Positions 44,221 through 52,661 of a stretch of 64,000 nucleotides of DNA are shown piece by piece. The notes below the pieces were generated by a model. The model did not search any database, was not told the origin of the DNA, and saw only the letters and a program-made list of their open reading frames with translations. The translations under genes and the position numbers were made by a program. This DNA is from an uncultured Cryomorphaceae bacterium. GTDB taxonomy: Bacteria; Bacteroidota; Bacteroidia; Flavobacteriales; Schleiferiaceae. Within the stretch, counting starts at the first letter, position 1; each line of letters begins with the position of its first letter. The stretch lies in the NCBI GenBank assembly GCA_913009655.1, contig CAJVWI010000003.1:62001-126000 (forward strand), written 5' to 3'.

Positions 44221-46221
44221 TCATTCAAAGCTATAATCGCGTCCATAATACATCATCTGAGCAAGGAAATTTTTAGGATATTCGATATCAATATCTACAA
44301 TCGAGTAACCTTTCCTTATGGGGGTCATTATTGGATTTACAAATCCACTGTAAGGTGCGATATTCAACGGTTCAGAGCGTCTCAGAACTTCAGCATGAAC
44401 ATTCTGGTCGACTTTGACACCGTAATTCTCAACTAAGGAACGACCAGCTTCGAAATCCCCCTCGCTTTTAATACGTTGAATCTCATTTAAGAGTTCTCCA
44501 AAGTAGATGCGCAATTGATCGTAGTCATTGATCACAAAGTAGGTTTTTCCGTCAATAAACTTGCGTTCGATAGTATTGCTTTTCACTCCTCGATCAAATG
44601 ACCAAGAAGCTACAAGTTGTCGATTTCTCATGTGATCTTCTTCTATATCATCTCCAGGCAGGATTCGTCTCAATTGTAGCATCATTCCATTGCTTATGTA
44701 ACTATCATATTCCGCATAGCCGGCTTCTTTATTATCCATAAGACCTATTTGCTGCATTTTATCATCAAGAATGAAATACAAGGCAACTAGGTCTGCTCGA
44801 GCCTCCTCAAGTGTTGAGCTGTAGTTTTTTAATGTTTCTTTAGGAGTTCCTATACCAGGATTTATCTTGCCTGAGGCATGACCTACTACTTCATGAAGAG
44901 CTGTGTGCATTTTTGAACCGAGTTCTCCATATTTTTCTGCACGTTCTTGATGAATTCTTGAGAAGCTGAACTCTCTAGACATTCCCTTTCCAGAGCTATT
45001 GTGATATGCATCTTCAATATTCCCTAGAGAAACACTTTTAGAGCCGTGTTCGACTCTTATCCAGTTGGCGTTGGGCAGGTTTACACCTATCGGTGTTGAT
45101 GGAGATGAATCACCTGCTTCTCCAGCAGCTTCAACAATCTTATAACTAACACCGACGACGCTCTCTTTTTTATGATTTTCATCTATTGGGCTATTGTCCT
45201 CAAACCATTGAACATTATCGGCAACTACGGCCATTCGCTCACTAGCATCAAAATCTTTGATTTGAACAATGGTCTCATAGGACCCTCGGTATCCCATTGG
45301 ATCATTGTAAACCTCTACGAATCCGTTGATGTAATCTACATCACCATCAGTATTGCTTACCCAGGAAATATTGTATTCATCCCAAATAGAAAGGTCACCT
45401 GTTTGATAATATTTTATTAATAATTCAAGTGCTTCTGCCTGGCCATTATTCTCTGCCACTTCAATAGCATTTTCAAGATGCTTTATTATTTGTTTAATGC
45501 TTTTACTATACCTCCCTGTTTCACTAAAAACCTCTTCATAAAGAGCTCCATTATTATCTCGAGAAAGCCTACTGTTCAACCCATGACTCATTGGTCTTTC
45601 AGGGTCAAGATCTTTTTTTGCCGAATAAAAATCTTCCGCTTCAAGTTGAGTAATGTCTGGAGCATAAAAGTTAACAGCTGATTCAAGTAAAAGATCAACT
45701 CCGTCTGCACGATTGACTTTTTTAGGATCAAATTCAGAGTCGAAAATAGCACGATGAGCTTCTTCTGAGAGTTTAAGGTCCAAAGTTACCAGGGTTGCTG
45801 AGAACCAATTTTGATCAAAATTGGGTTCGAATTTCATATTGCTGTAATGATGATGAATTCCGTTGGCGAAAAAGACACGTTTGGCATATACTTCAAAGTC
45901 TTTATACTCTTGAGTAGAGTGATCTATTGTTTCATTGGAAATAATTGATTCTAAGATTTTCCGGATCTCGAGATTATGGCGATAGTTACAATCCCACATT
46001 ATATCACGCCCACTGAGGCCAGCCTCATTAAGATGATAAGCAAAAACTCTTTGTTTAGCAGTTAGGTTTTCCCATGAAGGTATTTTATATCGTAAAACTT
46101 TCACATCCTCAAAGCGATCTATTTGCCATTGAAAATCATCTGTTTCCATTTCTTCTTGAAGATTGCAGGAATTTAAAATCATTAGTGAAGCTAGACTTCC
46201 CATGTATAAAAGAGTTTTCAT
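44221..46221 (-). CDS. Dipeptidyl peptidase III-like metallopeptidase (M49), lipoprotein
   Basis: I set the start at the ATG at 46221 (MKTLLYMGSLASLMILNSC), which makes residues 1-18 a lipoprotein signal with lipobox LNSC; an upstream start would bury it. The 666-residue product contains the M49 zinc motif HEVVGHASGKI near residue 443 and the third-ligand block EEARADLVALYFI near 471. The spacing of ~28 residues between the two is that of Bacteroidota DPP III rather than the longer spacing of eukaryotic enzymes. It removes dipeptides from peptide N-termini in the periplasm or on the surface. Single gene. Confidence 0.88.
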   Translation of the reverse strand: MKTLLYMGSLASLMILNSCNLQEEMETDDFQWQIDRFEDVKVLRYKIPSWENLTAKQRVFAYHLNEAGLSGRDIMWDCNYRHNLEIRKILESIISNETIDHSTQEYKDFEVYAKRVFFANGIHHHYSNMKFEPNFDQNWFSATLVTLDLKLSEEAHRAIFDSEFDPKKVNRADGVDLLLESAVNFYAPDITQLEAEDFYSAKKDLDPERPMSHGLNSRLSRDNNGALYEEVFSETGRYSKSIKQIIKHLENAIEVAENNGQAEALELLIKYYQTGDLSIWDEYNISWVSNTDGDVDYINGFVEVYNDPMGYRGSYETIVQIKDFDASERMAVVADNVQWFEDNSPIDENHKKESVVGVSYKIVEAAGEAGDSSPSTPIGVNLPNANWIRVEHGSKSVSLGNIEDAYHNSSGKGMSREFSFSRIHQERAEKYGELGSKMHTALHEVVGHASGKINPGIGTPKETLKNYSSTLEEARADLVALYFILDDKMQQIGLMDNKEAGYAEYDSYISNGMMLQLRRILPGDDIEEDHMRNRQLVASWSFDRGVKSNTIERKFIDGKTYFVINDYDQLRIYFGELLNEIQRIKSEGDFEAGRSLVENYGVKVDQNVHAEVLRRSEPLNIAPYSGFVNPIMTPIRKGYSIVDIDIEYPKNFLAQMMYYGRDYSFE

Positions 46222-46621
46222 TTTTAAAAAAATTAAGCAATAATTTTTATTATTTATTAGAAATAAATAGTTTGACAAATATTCCAGGATGGAAGTTACT
46301 GCAACTTTAATATTTCTTTAGATAAAATAAGCGGTAATATATTTAATAGCAATATTTTAAGCAATTCAACGAATAGGGGTTGCCATAAAAAACATTAGAA
46401 ATCATATAATTCTATTTCTTTTTTGGAGAAAAGCATTTTTAGATGAAATCCAGAATCATATCCTAAAATTTTTTTTTTACGGTTTTATAACTATTGCTAT
46501 TTAATTTTTTTGTTCAACTTTAGTCCTGTTATTTTAGAATACTTGTAATATGATAGATTATTTTTTAAAAAAAACACTAAAGTGAAACGATTTTATGATT
46601 TTTAGACTGTATTTTCGTTCC
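46222..46621. other. Gene-free AT-rich stretch upstream of the candidate small RNA
   Basis: No supported coding frame on either strand. It contains a weak inverted repeat (AGAAAT...ATTTCT near 46395) and homopolymer runs. It includes the promoter region of the M49 peptidase gene (transcribed leftwards from ~46260). TATTTTCG at 46610-46617 matches TAnnTTTG at seven of eight positions and could start the + strand RNA that ends at 46754. Confidence 0.5.
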
Positions 46622-46754
46622 TTCTATTTTAGTAAAAGATTCTCATTAACGCCAGATAAAATGAGAAAACGGATAGGTGCTATTTGAATGTTAAACGAAT
46701 CAAAAATGCTCTGTCCGTTTCGGCCCTTGTATGTCAAAATACAAGGGCTTTTTT
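46622..46754 (+). ncRNA. Candidate structured small RNA with intrinsic terminator
   Basis: Three consecutive hairpins end in a U-tract. H1: TTCTCATT (46640-46647) with AATGAGAA (46660-46667). H2: AAACGGATAG (46667-46676) with CTGTCCGTTT (46711-46720), one G-U pair, with a further imperfect inner helix GCTATTTGA/TCAAAAATGC. H3: GCCCTTGTAT (46723-46732) with ATACAAGGGC (46739-46748) followed by T6. The U-tract is on the + strand only, and no + strand gene lies upstream, so the terminator needs a transcript of its own. The 5' end is estimated from a TATTTTCG box. Could belong to a known Bacteroidota RNA such as 6S-Flavo; not determinable by eye. Confidence 0.6.
46723..46754 (+). terminator. Rho-independent terminator, + strand
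   Basis: Perfect 10-bp stem with a 6-nt loop, then TTTTTT. On the minus strand the bases after the stem are CGAAACGG, not a U-run, so it does not look like a terminator for the leftward operon ending at 46766. Confidence 0.88.
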
Positions 46755-46765
46755 AGGCCTGTTAT

Positions 46766-47374
46766 TTAACCAGAGTTTTTTTGCTCATCGTCGAAATAGT
46801 AAATTTTAACGTCTGCAGTGTCATTCAAGTAATTTATTTTGCCCACCTCTACTCGATTTATTTTTAGCCCGGTCCTTTCTTCTAAATTGGATTTTAGCTC
46901 TTTATTATTGAACGATTTGATAAGATCAATTCGTTCAAATAAAACTGTTTTTTGAGTTTCATTCCTTAAAAGGAATACGTATTCAATTAGATAAGTTAAA
47001 AGGCAAATAGAAACATTGATCAAAGCTAATTCTGCAATAGAGATTTTATTCGATGCTAATGAATTAATGACACTTAGTCCAATGACTATAAACAGGTACG
47101 TCATTTCCTTTATTTCAACGGTGCTGGTTCGATATCGTATTATACCAAAAATGGCAAACAAACCTAATCCCATTCCGGTGTCTATGTCTAATTTCTTTAG
47201 TCCAAAACACAGAAAAAATGTGATGAAACCGATAAGAAAATATGTAAATAAGTAATCTTTTCTTTTTGCTATCGGATAGTACAAGTAACGAATTACTATT
47301 ATTAGAAATAATAGATTAATTGATACTCTAAGCAATAGCGTATAAAAATCAGGATCAAACCAAGTGATATTCAT
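46766..47374 (-). CDS. DUF4956 membrane protein
   Basis: 202 residues. Four membrane helices lie in the first ~140 residues (LLLRVSINLLFLIIVIRYLY; YLFTYFLIGFITFFLCFG; KEMTYLFIVIGLSVINSLA; LALINVSICLLTYLIEYVFL). The DUF4956 core is GLGLFAIFGIIRYRTSTVEI near 70-89, and a ~60-residue soluble tail follows. Genes of this family habitually sit beside VTC-domain genes. Its start overlaps the VTC gene by 20 bp, so the two are translationally coupled and probably form a complex, by analogy with the membrane subunits of the yeast VTC complex (inference). Last gene of the six-gene operon. Confidence 0.85.
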   Translation of the reverse strand: MNITWFDPDFYTLLLRVSINLLFLIIVIRYLYYPIAKRKDYLFTYFLIGFITFFLCFGLKKLDIDTGMGLGLFAIFGIIRYRTSTVEIKEMTYLFIVIGLSVINSLASNKISIAELALINVSICLLTYLIEYVFLLRNETQKTVLFERIDLIKSFNNKELKSNLEERTGLKINRVEVGKINYLNDTADVKIYYFDDEQKNSG

Positions 47375-48119
47375 TTTTTCGAATTTTATTAAGTTGTAGT
47401 AAAGTCATTTTAAACCGATTGTATTTTAATTTTTCGTTGCCCTTAAGTGCAATTCTTCCAAGAATATACTTACTCAATTTGACTGGTCGTTTGCCTTTTC
47501 TTTTCATTAGTTTAAAAAAGGGGCTGTTTCTATTTATTTTACTTTGTTTTAGTTCAGCAATGGCAATATCTGACATTTTTATTGTGTCGCCATTTTTGGA
47601 AAAGCTTAAAGACATGTCTAATGTTATTCTTTCAGGTGGAGTTATGGAAACAAGAGTTATCCTTTGATAAGAGGTGCTTATAGATTTTTGTAAATCTAAA
47701 TTGGAGATAGAACAATCACGTAGAAATTTTATTTGCTTTGAAGATAAATCGCCATTCTCAGAGGAACTTTGAATTCTGCTCTTAAATGTTCGTCCATTTT
47801 TTTTTTGTTTTATTTCGAGATAATGTTTCTTTGAATCAACATATTGTCGGTATCGAACCTTAAATCTATTTTTTTTACCGCGATGGTGGTCTCTGAAAAA
47901 ACTATCCTTATCATCATCAAAGTAAAGACTCTCATATGAATGAGTGAATTTATTATTCACGCTCAGAACGGAATAATCATTTTCTAGACTTAAAAGGATA
48001 TCATGTAAGTCATCAATTGCGAAAACAAATTTTGAATCCATTCGATTCATAAGCTTTACGCTATCCATTTCTGCCAGGGAAATGGGATTAAATCGCTTTA
48101 AAATCTTATTTAAGACCAT
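47355..48119 (-). CDS. VTC-domain (polyphosphate-polymerase-type) protein
   Basis: 254 residues made up almost wholly of one VTC/CYTH-like tunnel domain. Residues that line the basic tunnel in VTC4 have visible counterparts: NRMDSKF (25-31), YESLYFDDDKDSFFRDH (62-78), RFKVRYRQY (85-93), HYLEIKQK (99-106) and a late acidic/Lys pair (SDIAIAELKQSK). VTC4 polymerises polyphosphate from ATP; bacterial VTC proteins are presumed to bind or make polyphosphate, though activity is rarely shown. Coupled to DUF4956 downstream and 9 bp from the DUF2490 gene. Confidence 0.85.
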   Translation of the reverse strand: MVLNKILKRFNPISLAEMDSVKLMNRMDSKFVFAIDDLHDILLSLENDYSVLSVNNKFTHSYESLYFDDDKDSFFRDHHRGKKNRFKVRYRQYVDSKKHYLEIKQKKNGRTFKSRIQSSSENGDLSSKQIKFLRDCSISNLDLQKSISTSYQRITLVSITPPERITLDMSLSFSKNGDTIKMSDIAIAELKQSKINRNSPFFKLMKRKGKRPVKLSKYILGRIALKGNEKLKYNRFKMTLLQLNKIRKNEYHLV

Positions 48120-48128
48120 CTGCGCAAG

Positions 48129-48857
48129 TTAATTTTTCGGATTGAATTTTTTCAATAATCCATTAAGATCTATTTTCAAATCTAATGCTATAATATTTAG
48201 TAATTCTCTCTCTGATGGCTTTCCTTCCCTTTGAAATAAGTATTGCATACGTGCGCTATAAATCTTGTTAAAATCGTATTCTAGTCCAGCCATGTGTCTA
48301 TATTTTCTAGTGTAGGTCGGTGTATTCTCTTCGATAGAGAAAAATAATTCTGAACCACCGTTTATCCTTAGCTTTTTAGATAAGGGATGCTCAATTAAAA
48401 TTCTAGATCGCACATAGGTTCTCTTAAAATTTAATGGTGTATTTAAATAAAAGTCACGAATTTTTCGTTGCGCTCGTAAACGATATTTCATTTTAAAGTT
48501 ATTTAACTTTAAAAGCCTGCCAGAGATATCAAAATGAAATCTATCTGCAATATCCTTGAAGTCTTCTTCGACTCCACTATTAAAGATTGATGAATCTATA
48601 AATGAGAGGTTTGAGCGTCTTGTTCCTACTGCAATTTTTAAAAAATTATTGACAGAATATTTGACTATGAAATCGTGATAATTTCCTCGAGCCTGATTGC
48701 TATTTCTTCTATTACCTATTTCGTACTTGACATCAATATTCTTAAAAATCTCATAACTTAAATTCAAGTCAGACCATAGATTTTCGCTACTATTTTGAGC
48801 TTGAATAAAAAACGAATTTGTGAATAAGAAAAATATTGGTAGATATAACTTTCCCAT
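48129..48857 (-). CDS. DUF2490-family outer-membrane protein
   Basis: 242 residues. Signal peptide 1-20 (MGKLYLPIFFLFTNSFFIQA). The mature part opens NSSENLWSDLNLSYEIFKNI and alternates strands (FLKIAVGTRRSNL, FHFDISGRLLKLNNFKMKYR, RMQYLFQREGKPSERELLNI), matching DUF2490, a family of predicted outer-membrane barrels. Function unknown. Within this operon it would supply an outer-membrane component for otherwise periplasmic and membrane proteins. 9 bp from VTC, 26 bp from the YHYH gene. Confidence 0.78.
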   Translation of the reverse strand: MGKLYLPIFFLFTNSFFIQAQNSSENLWSDLNLSYEIFKNIDVKYEIGNRRNSNQARGNYHDFIVKYSVNNFLKIAVGTRRSNLSFIDSSIFNSGVEEDFKDIADRFHFDISGRLLKLNNFKMKYRLRAQRKIRDFYLNTPLNFKRTYVRSRILIEHPLSKKLRINGGSELFFSIEENTPTYTRKYRHMAGLEYDFNKIYSARMQYLFQREGKPSERELLNIIALDLKIDLNGLLKKFNPKN

Positions 48858-48883
48858 TTTTTAAAAATTAATTAGAAATTAAT

Positions 48884-50257
48884 TTATTTGACAATCTGTA
48901 TTTTTCTGGTTATTTCATTATTGTTTGAAGTTAGCCTTAAGATGTAGACGCCTTGATATACGGATTGTGTATCAAAATAAGCGATTGTGCTCCCTTTAGA
49001 GATTTTCTTCAATTGTATTAATCTACCCATTTGGTCTAGTAATTCAACTTTGATATCATTCATTACTATTCCATTGAATTGAATTGCTATAAGGTCTGAA
49101 GTTGGATTTGGAAAAACCGATATATCAGAATCTTTTAATTCTATATTGCCAATAGAGCTTGTATAAATTGTTGTTGTTTCGTTAATGGAATTCACCTTTC
49201 TGTTAGATGCATTTCCGTAAAACGTTGGTCCAATTAAATATGGGTATGTTGAATTCCAATCTTCATCCACTGTCGCATAGTATGCATAAGTCCCATTTGG
49301 ATAATCAGGTGTAATAGCAAAACGACCATTATGCTCATCTAAGTGATCATCCCCAACGTTGATGATATATTCATAGTCTTCTTTAAAGTAACCTAAGAAC
49401 AAGGTTTCTTGAGATGTTCCTCCAGGGCCTGTTATGGTAATTACTTGGCCCACAGTTGGCCCGTTGGTCCTGGTAGTAATATTTCTTAATTGATAGCTTG
49501 ACTTTATTCTTGTAATACCACCCGATCCATCTGCATTCTTATAGCCAAAAGCACCATAAATAGGATATCCATCATAAGCGAAGCCAATTAATGGAGAGTG
49601 AGAATTGCTATCAGGAGTATATAAACCGTCAGCATCATAAAGATTACAGATATTGGATAAAACAGTTAAATCAATCTTAAAAGCTGATGGGTTTTGGTGA
49701 TGATGATAATTCCCCATTGCAGGATGTCCTTTGGAACAGTCAAACCCATTCATCTCAGCTGGAATGGCATCACGATTCCAGTCCATAGATGCCATGGGCC
49801 CTCCAGGGCATGGCGGGTTTCCTGGCCCCCCACAAAGAGAATTCGTATTTGGGTTCCAAGCGACGCCATCTCGATAATCAAATACCGCGACACCGTTAAT
49901 AAATACTCCAATATTTCCTCCATTTGTAGAGATCGGGCTTCCGAAATTTGGTGTAGGATTTAATGGAAATTGAAATATTGAATTTTGATTCTGAGCATTA
50001 CTTGGATTAAAATCTAAAAATGGCCCTGTTGGATAAGATGGCACTCCTGTGGCAGTAACGTATACATTGTTCGTTGAGTACTCCACTTTTTGACAGTTAG
50101 CTAAAATATTATTGCTCATGGCAGTTGAATTCCCTGAGACGTAGTATGTTCCTAACTGAGTTGTGTTTTGTAACCATGAACTTATCGTTGGAGTGATTTG
50201 AGCAAATCCTGAAAATGAAAACGCAAGAAAAAGAGTAAATAATGACTTTCTGATCAT
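48884..50257 (-). CDS. YHYH-domain protein with T9SS sorting domain
   Basis: 457 residues. Signal peptide 1-19 (MIRKSLFTLFLAFSFSGFAQ). The YHYH domain occupies the middle, with GYKNADGSGG, FAYDGYPIYGAFGY and a His cluster YHHHQNPSAF near residue 182, plus DDHLDEHNGRFAITPDYPNG; several His/Asp residues are placed like metal ligands. The last ~80 residues are a T9SS type A sorting domain (DISVFPNPTSDLIAIQF ... YQGVYILRLTSNN). The protein should therefore be exported to the cell surface. YHYH proteins are often encoded near copper-linked or peroxidase genes; the function is not known. Confidence 0.85.
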   Translation of the reverse strand: MIRKSLFTLFLAFSFSGFAQITPTISSWLQNTTQLGTYYVSGNSTAMSNNILANCQKVEYSTNNVYVTATGVPSYPTGPFLDFNPSNAQNQNSIFQFPLNPTPNFGSPISTNGGNIGVFINGVAVFDYRDGVAWNPNTNSLCGGPGNPPCPGGPMASMDWNRDAIPAEMNGFDCSKGHPAMGNYHHHQNPSAFKIDLTVLSNICNLYDADGLYTPDSNSHSPLIGFAYDGYPIYGAFGYKNADGSGGITRIKSSYQLRNITTRTNGPTVGQVITITGPGGTSQETLFLGYFKEDYEYIINVGDDHLDEHNGRFAITPDYPNGTYAYYATVDEDWNSTYPYLIGPTFYGNASNRKVNSINETTTIYTSSIGNIELKDSDISVFPNPTSDLIAIQFNGIVMNDIKVELLDQMGRLIQLKKISKGSTIAYFDTQSVYQGVYILRLTSNNNEITRKIQIVK

Positions 50258-50350
50258 GGTTAAAAAGTATGGTTTTTATGTTTTAAATCTACAAATCTTA
50301 TTCGAGTATTATTATTTAATAATTATTGATTTATAAATAGGAACCAGGTT

Positions 50351-51379
50351 TCACAATTTTTTTTTATTAATGAGATCTCTTGGGAATTGATGTTTTGGGT
50401 TAAAGACAAAACTTGTGTCATTGAGAGTTAATAAAAATGCTATTAAATCAGTTTTCTCATCGCTTTTAAAAGGTCTAGTCATGCTGTCATTTATTCCCAG
50501 TCTATCATTTTTAATCATGATAGAGTAATGATCTAATACCCCTCTCAGGGATGAGAAGCGACCATCATGCATATAAGGGTATGAAAAGCTTAAGTTGCGA
50601 AGCGATGGAATTTTGAATAGCATACTATCTCTTCTATTTTGACTTATTTCCATCCTTCCAATATCTTTAAGGAGAGTATCAATTTCTAATCCGTTAGATG
50701 CGAAATCATAAGTAGAAAATAATGGTTGCAAATGGCACCGATTGCAACTAGCGAGAAAAAGTTTATATCCTTTTTTTTCCTGTAATGAAAATATTGCTTT
50801 TCCATCTAGAACCTTGTCATATTTCGAATTTGCGGACACCAAAGTTAGTTGAAATTGAGATAGTGCTTTTAGAATATTTTGACCGGTAATATTGCTATCC
50901 CCAAAGGATTGGTAAAAAAGTTGTCTGTAATATTTATCATTTTGAATTTTCCCTTTGACCTCAATAATACTCGATGCCATCTCGCTAGAGTTATGGATTG
51001 GAGCCAAGGCCTGAACATCTAAATGGTTTATGGCCCCATCCCACATAAACTTTTTCTGCCAAGCTAAATTGTATAAGGCAGGAGCATTCCTTGTGCCTAT
51101 CGAATCATAAATCCCGTGACTTAATTTATGGTCTGTGTGGGAAAATGCATTAAAAGGAGAATGACAGGATGCGCAGGAGACCGTATTGTCCAAGGAAAGT
51201 ATCGGGTCATAAAAAAGGTTTCTTCCCAGTTCAATTTTATTCGAATCGATTGGGTTGTTTTGAAATGAATAAACTGGTTTTGGGAAATTGTTCGGAACAA
51301 AATATTGAAAATCATAATAATTCGTAAAAGCCATTAAAAAGGCTCCGCTGAAAATCATAATGATAATTCTATTTTTCAA
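50351..51379 (-). CDS. Diheme cytochrome c peroxidase/MbnH-like protein
   Basis: 342 residues, periplasmic, with an N-terminal hydrophobic signal (MKNRIIIMIFSGAFLMAFTN). Two heme c sites are present: CASCH (69-73) and CNRCH (212-216). LGRNLFYDPILSLDNTVSCA, GTRNAPALYNLAWQKKFMWD and FKIPSLRNLSFSYPYMHDGR are standard for the bacterial CcpA/MauG superfamily. Because an MbnP-like gene overlaps it upstream (ATGA), I favour the MbnH branch, which oxidises tryptophan in its partner MbnP instead of detoxifying peroxide. Classical peroxidase function remains an alternative. Confidence 0.88.
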   Translation of the reverse strand: MKNRIIIMIFSGAFLMAFTNYYDFQYFVPNNFPKPVYSFQNNPIDSNKIELGRNLFYDPILSLDNTVSCASCHSPFNAFSHTDHKLSHGIYDSIGTRNAPALYNLAWQKKFMWDGAINHLDVQALAPIHNSSEMASSIIEVKGKIQNDKYYRQLFYQSFGDSNITGQNILKALSQFQLTLVSANSKYDKVLDGKAIFSLQEKKGYKLFLASCNRCHLQPLFSTYDFASNGLEIDTLLKDIGRMEISQNRRDSMLFKIPSLRNLSFSYPYMHDGRFSSLRGVLDHYSIMIKNDRLGINDSMTRPFKSDEKTDLIAFLLTLNDTSFVFNPKHQFPRDLINKKKL

Positions 51380-52056
51380 TTCGAATCAAAAGATTCAGCT
51401 AAAATTTGAGATTTCTCTGTAGCTATTTGACTTGGACTCATAATGCCTGCTTGTTGTGAAAGATCTGTTTTTTTGAAGAAATGAATTAAATCTAACTCAA
51501 TAATTTTACTTTTCTTACTCTTAAAATATAAGTTCACTTTTCGAATAGATTCAAAAGGTTTTTTATAGCCTCCAAGATGGAAATTAAAAGATTTATCTCT
51601 AGTCAAACAATTTTTCGAGATTCCTTCTAATTTAAAATTTATATATCCGCTCTGCCACGACCAATACATCCCCTGTGTTGGGTCTAAATCCCCACCCAAT
51701 GCTCCTGATACATTAATTGAGCTGTCTAGGCCTAAGACAAAAGAAATGCTCTCTGTTTGGTTAACATCAATATCTTTTATTTTTAAAGATTCAGGGTATT
51801 TAAAATCAATTAATTGACGAACGGGGTAATACTGGGGAGGTGAATTCCCTCCTTTGAAATTTAAAACTATGTCGGAAACATAAAATTTTAAAGTGGTTAT
51901 TTTAATGCTGTCTTGATTAACAGGATCAAAATACAATTCATCAAGATTTAATTTAGCTTTGTTAAATAACAGCTCAAAACGTAATTGAGTTTTGATAGAT
52001 TGAGCCTGAGATATCTCAGTGGAGATCAATAAAAGAATCAGTAAGAGAAATCGCAT
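51376..52056 (-). CDS. MbnP-family periplasmic protein
   Basis: 226 residues. Signal peptide 1-19 (MRFLLLILLLISTEISQAQS). The mature domain has the family order: LRFELLFNKAKLNLDELYFD, a strand block ITTLKFYVSDIVLNFKG, SFVLGLDSSINVSGALGGDL, and the hallmark DPTQGMYWSWQSGYINFKLE (125-144, Trp132 and Trp134), then FNFHLGGY. In characterised methanobactin-linked MbnP, a tryptophan is converted to kynurenine by MbnH and the protein binds copper. The sequence here shows the family and the partner gene; the modification and copper binding are inferred. First gene of the operon. It ends DSN, with no sorting domain. Confidence 0.85.
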   Translation of the reverse strand: MRFLLLILLLISTEISQAQSIKTQLRFELLFNKAKLNLDELYFDPVNQDSIKITTLKFYVSDIVLNFKGGNSPPQYYPVRQLIDFKYPESLKIKDIDVNQTESISFVLGLDSSINVSGALGGDLDPTQGMYWSWQSGYINFKLEGISKNCLTRDKSFNFHLGGYKKPFESIRKVNLYFKSKKSKIIELDLIHFFKKTDLSQQAGIMSPSQIATEKSQILAESFDSN

Positions 52057-52121
52057 TTGTTATTGTCTTAAACCATCAGAATCCCAATATTACAAAACCT
52101 CTAAAATTGACCTATTAACTT

Positions 52122-52661
52122 TTAATCAAGATTGCTCAACACTTGTTTGAGAAAAGATTTAAAATCATCTCTAATTTGATTATTTTTAATACCAATTTTA
52201 GGATCAAAATTCTCTTTATTTCTAGGTAAAATCATGGTTCCAATAATTTCACCTCCATGCCTAGGGAATCGATCGATCGCTGCATTTAGGACAGTTTCCC
52301 CACCGCGCGGACCAGGTGCCGTGGAAAGAAGAATCATTTTTTTTCCGGCAAACATCTTCAATGTATGAACAGAAGCCCAGTCAAATAAATTCTTAAACCC
52401 CGCTGTGTAAGAACCGTTATACTCAGCGAAGGAGATAATTAATAAGTCTGCTGAATTTAATTTAGAAATAAAAGAACCAACAGCTTTAGGGATGCCACCT
52501 TTCTCTTTTTCAACTGTATAAACAGGCAAATCATAATCGTTTAAATCTAAAACTTCAAATGAATCTTTTGATATTTGGGAGGCAACATATCTAGCCCATT
52601 CCCGATTTATCGAATTAACAGAGTATGAGGCCCCAAATGCAACTATTTTAGGCGATTTCAT
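52122..52661 (-). CDS. NADPH-dependent FMN reductase-family protein
   Basis: 179 residues of flavodoxin-like fold. The FMN phosphate loop is [19 protein letters not shown] near 9-27 (family GSxxxxSxNR), followed by [20 protein letters not shown] (FAEYNGS replaces the more usual PEYNGS) and [15 protein letters not shown]. Probable azo-/quinone- or FMN reductase using NAD(P)H in the cytoplasm; the physiological acceptor is unknown. Its start overlaps the helicase stop by 4 bp, so it is the second gene of that transcription unit. Confidence 0.85.
   Translation of the reverse strand: MKSPKIVAFGASYSVNSINREWARYVASQISKDSFEVLDLNDYDLPVYTVEKEKGGIPKAVGSFISKLNSADLLIISFAEYNGSYTAGFKNLFDWASVHTLKMFAGKKMILLSTAPGPRGGETVLNAAIDRFPRHGGEIIGTMILPRNKENFDPKIGIKNNQIRDDFKSFLKQVLSNLD

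Noticed and set aside
46222-46621. Additional coding gene in the gap between the M49 peptidase and DUF4956 genes
   Set aside because: No frame there has a plausible start, length or protein-like composition.
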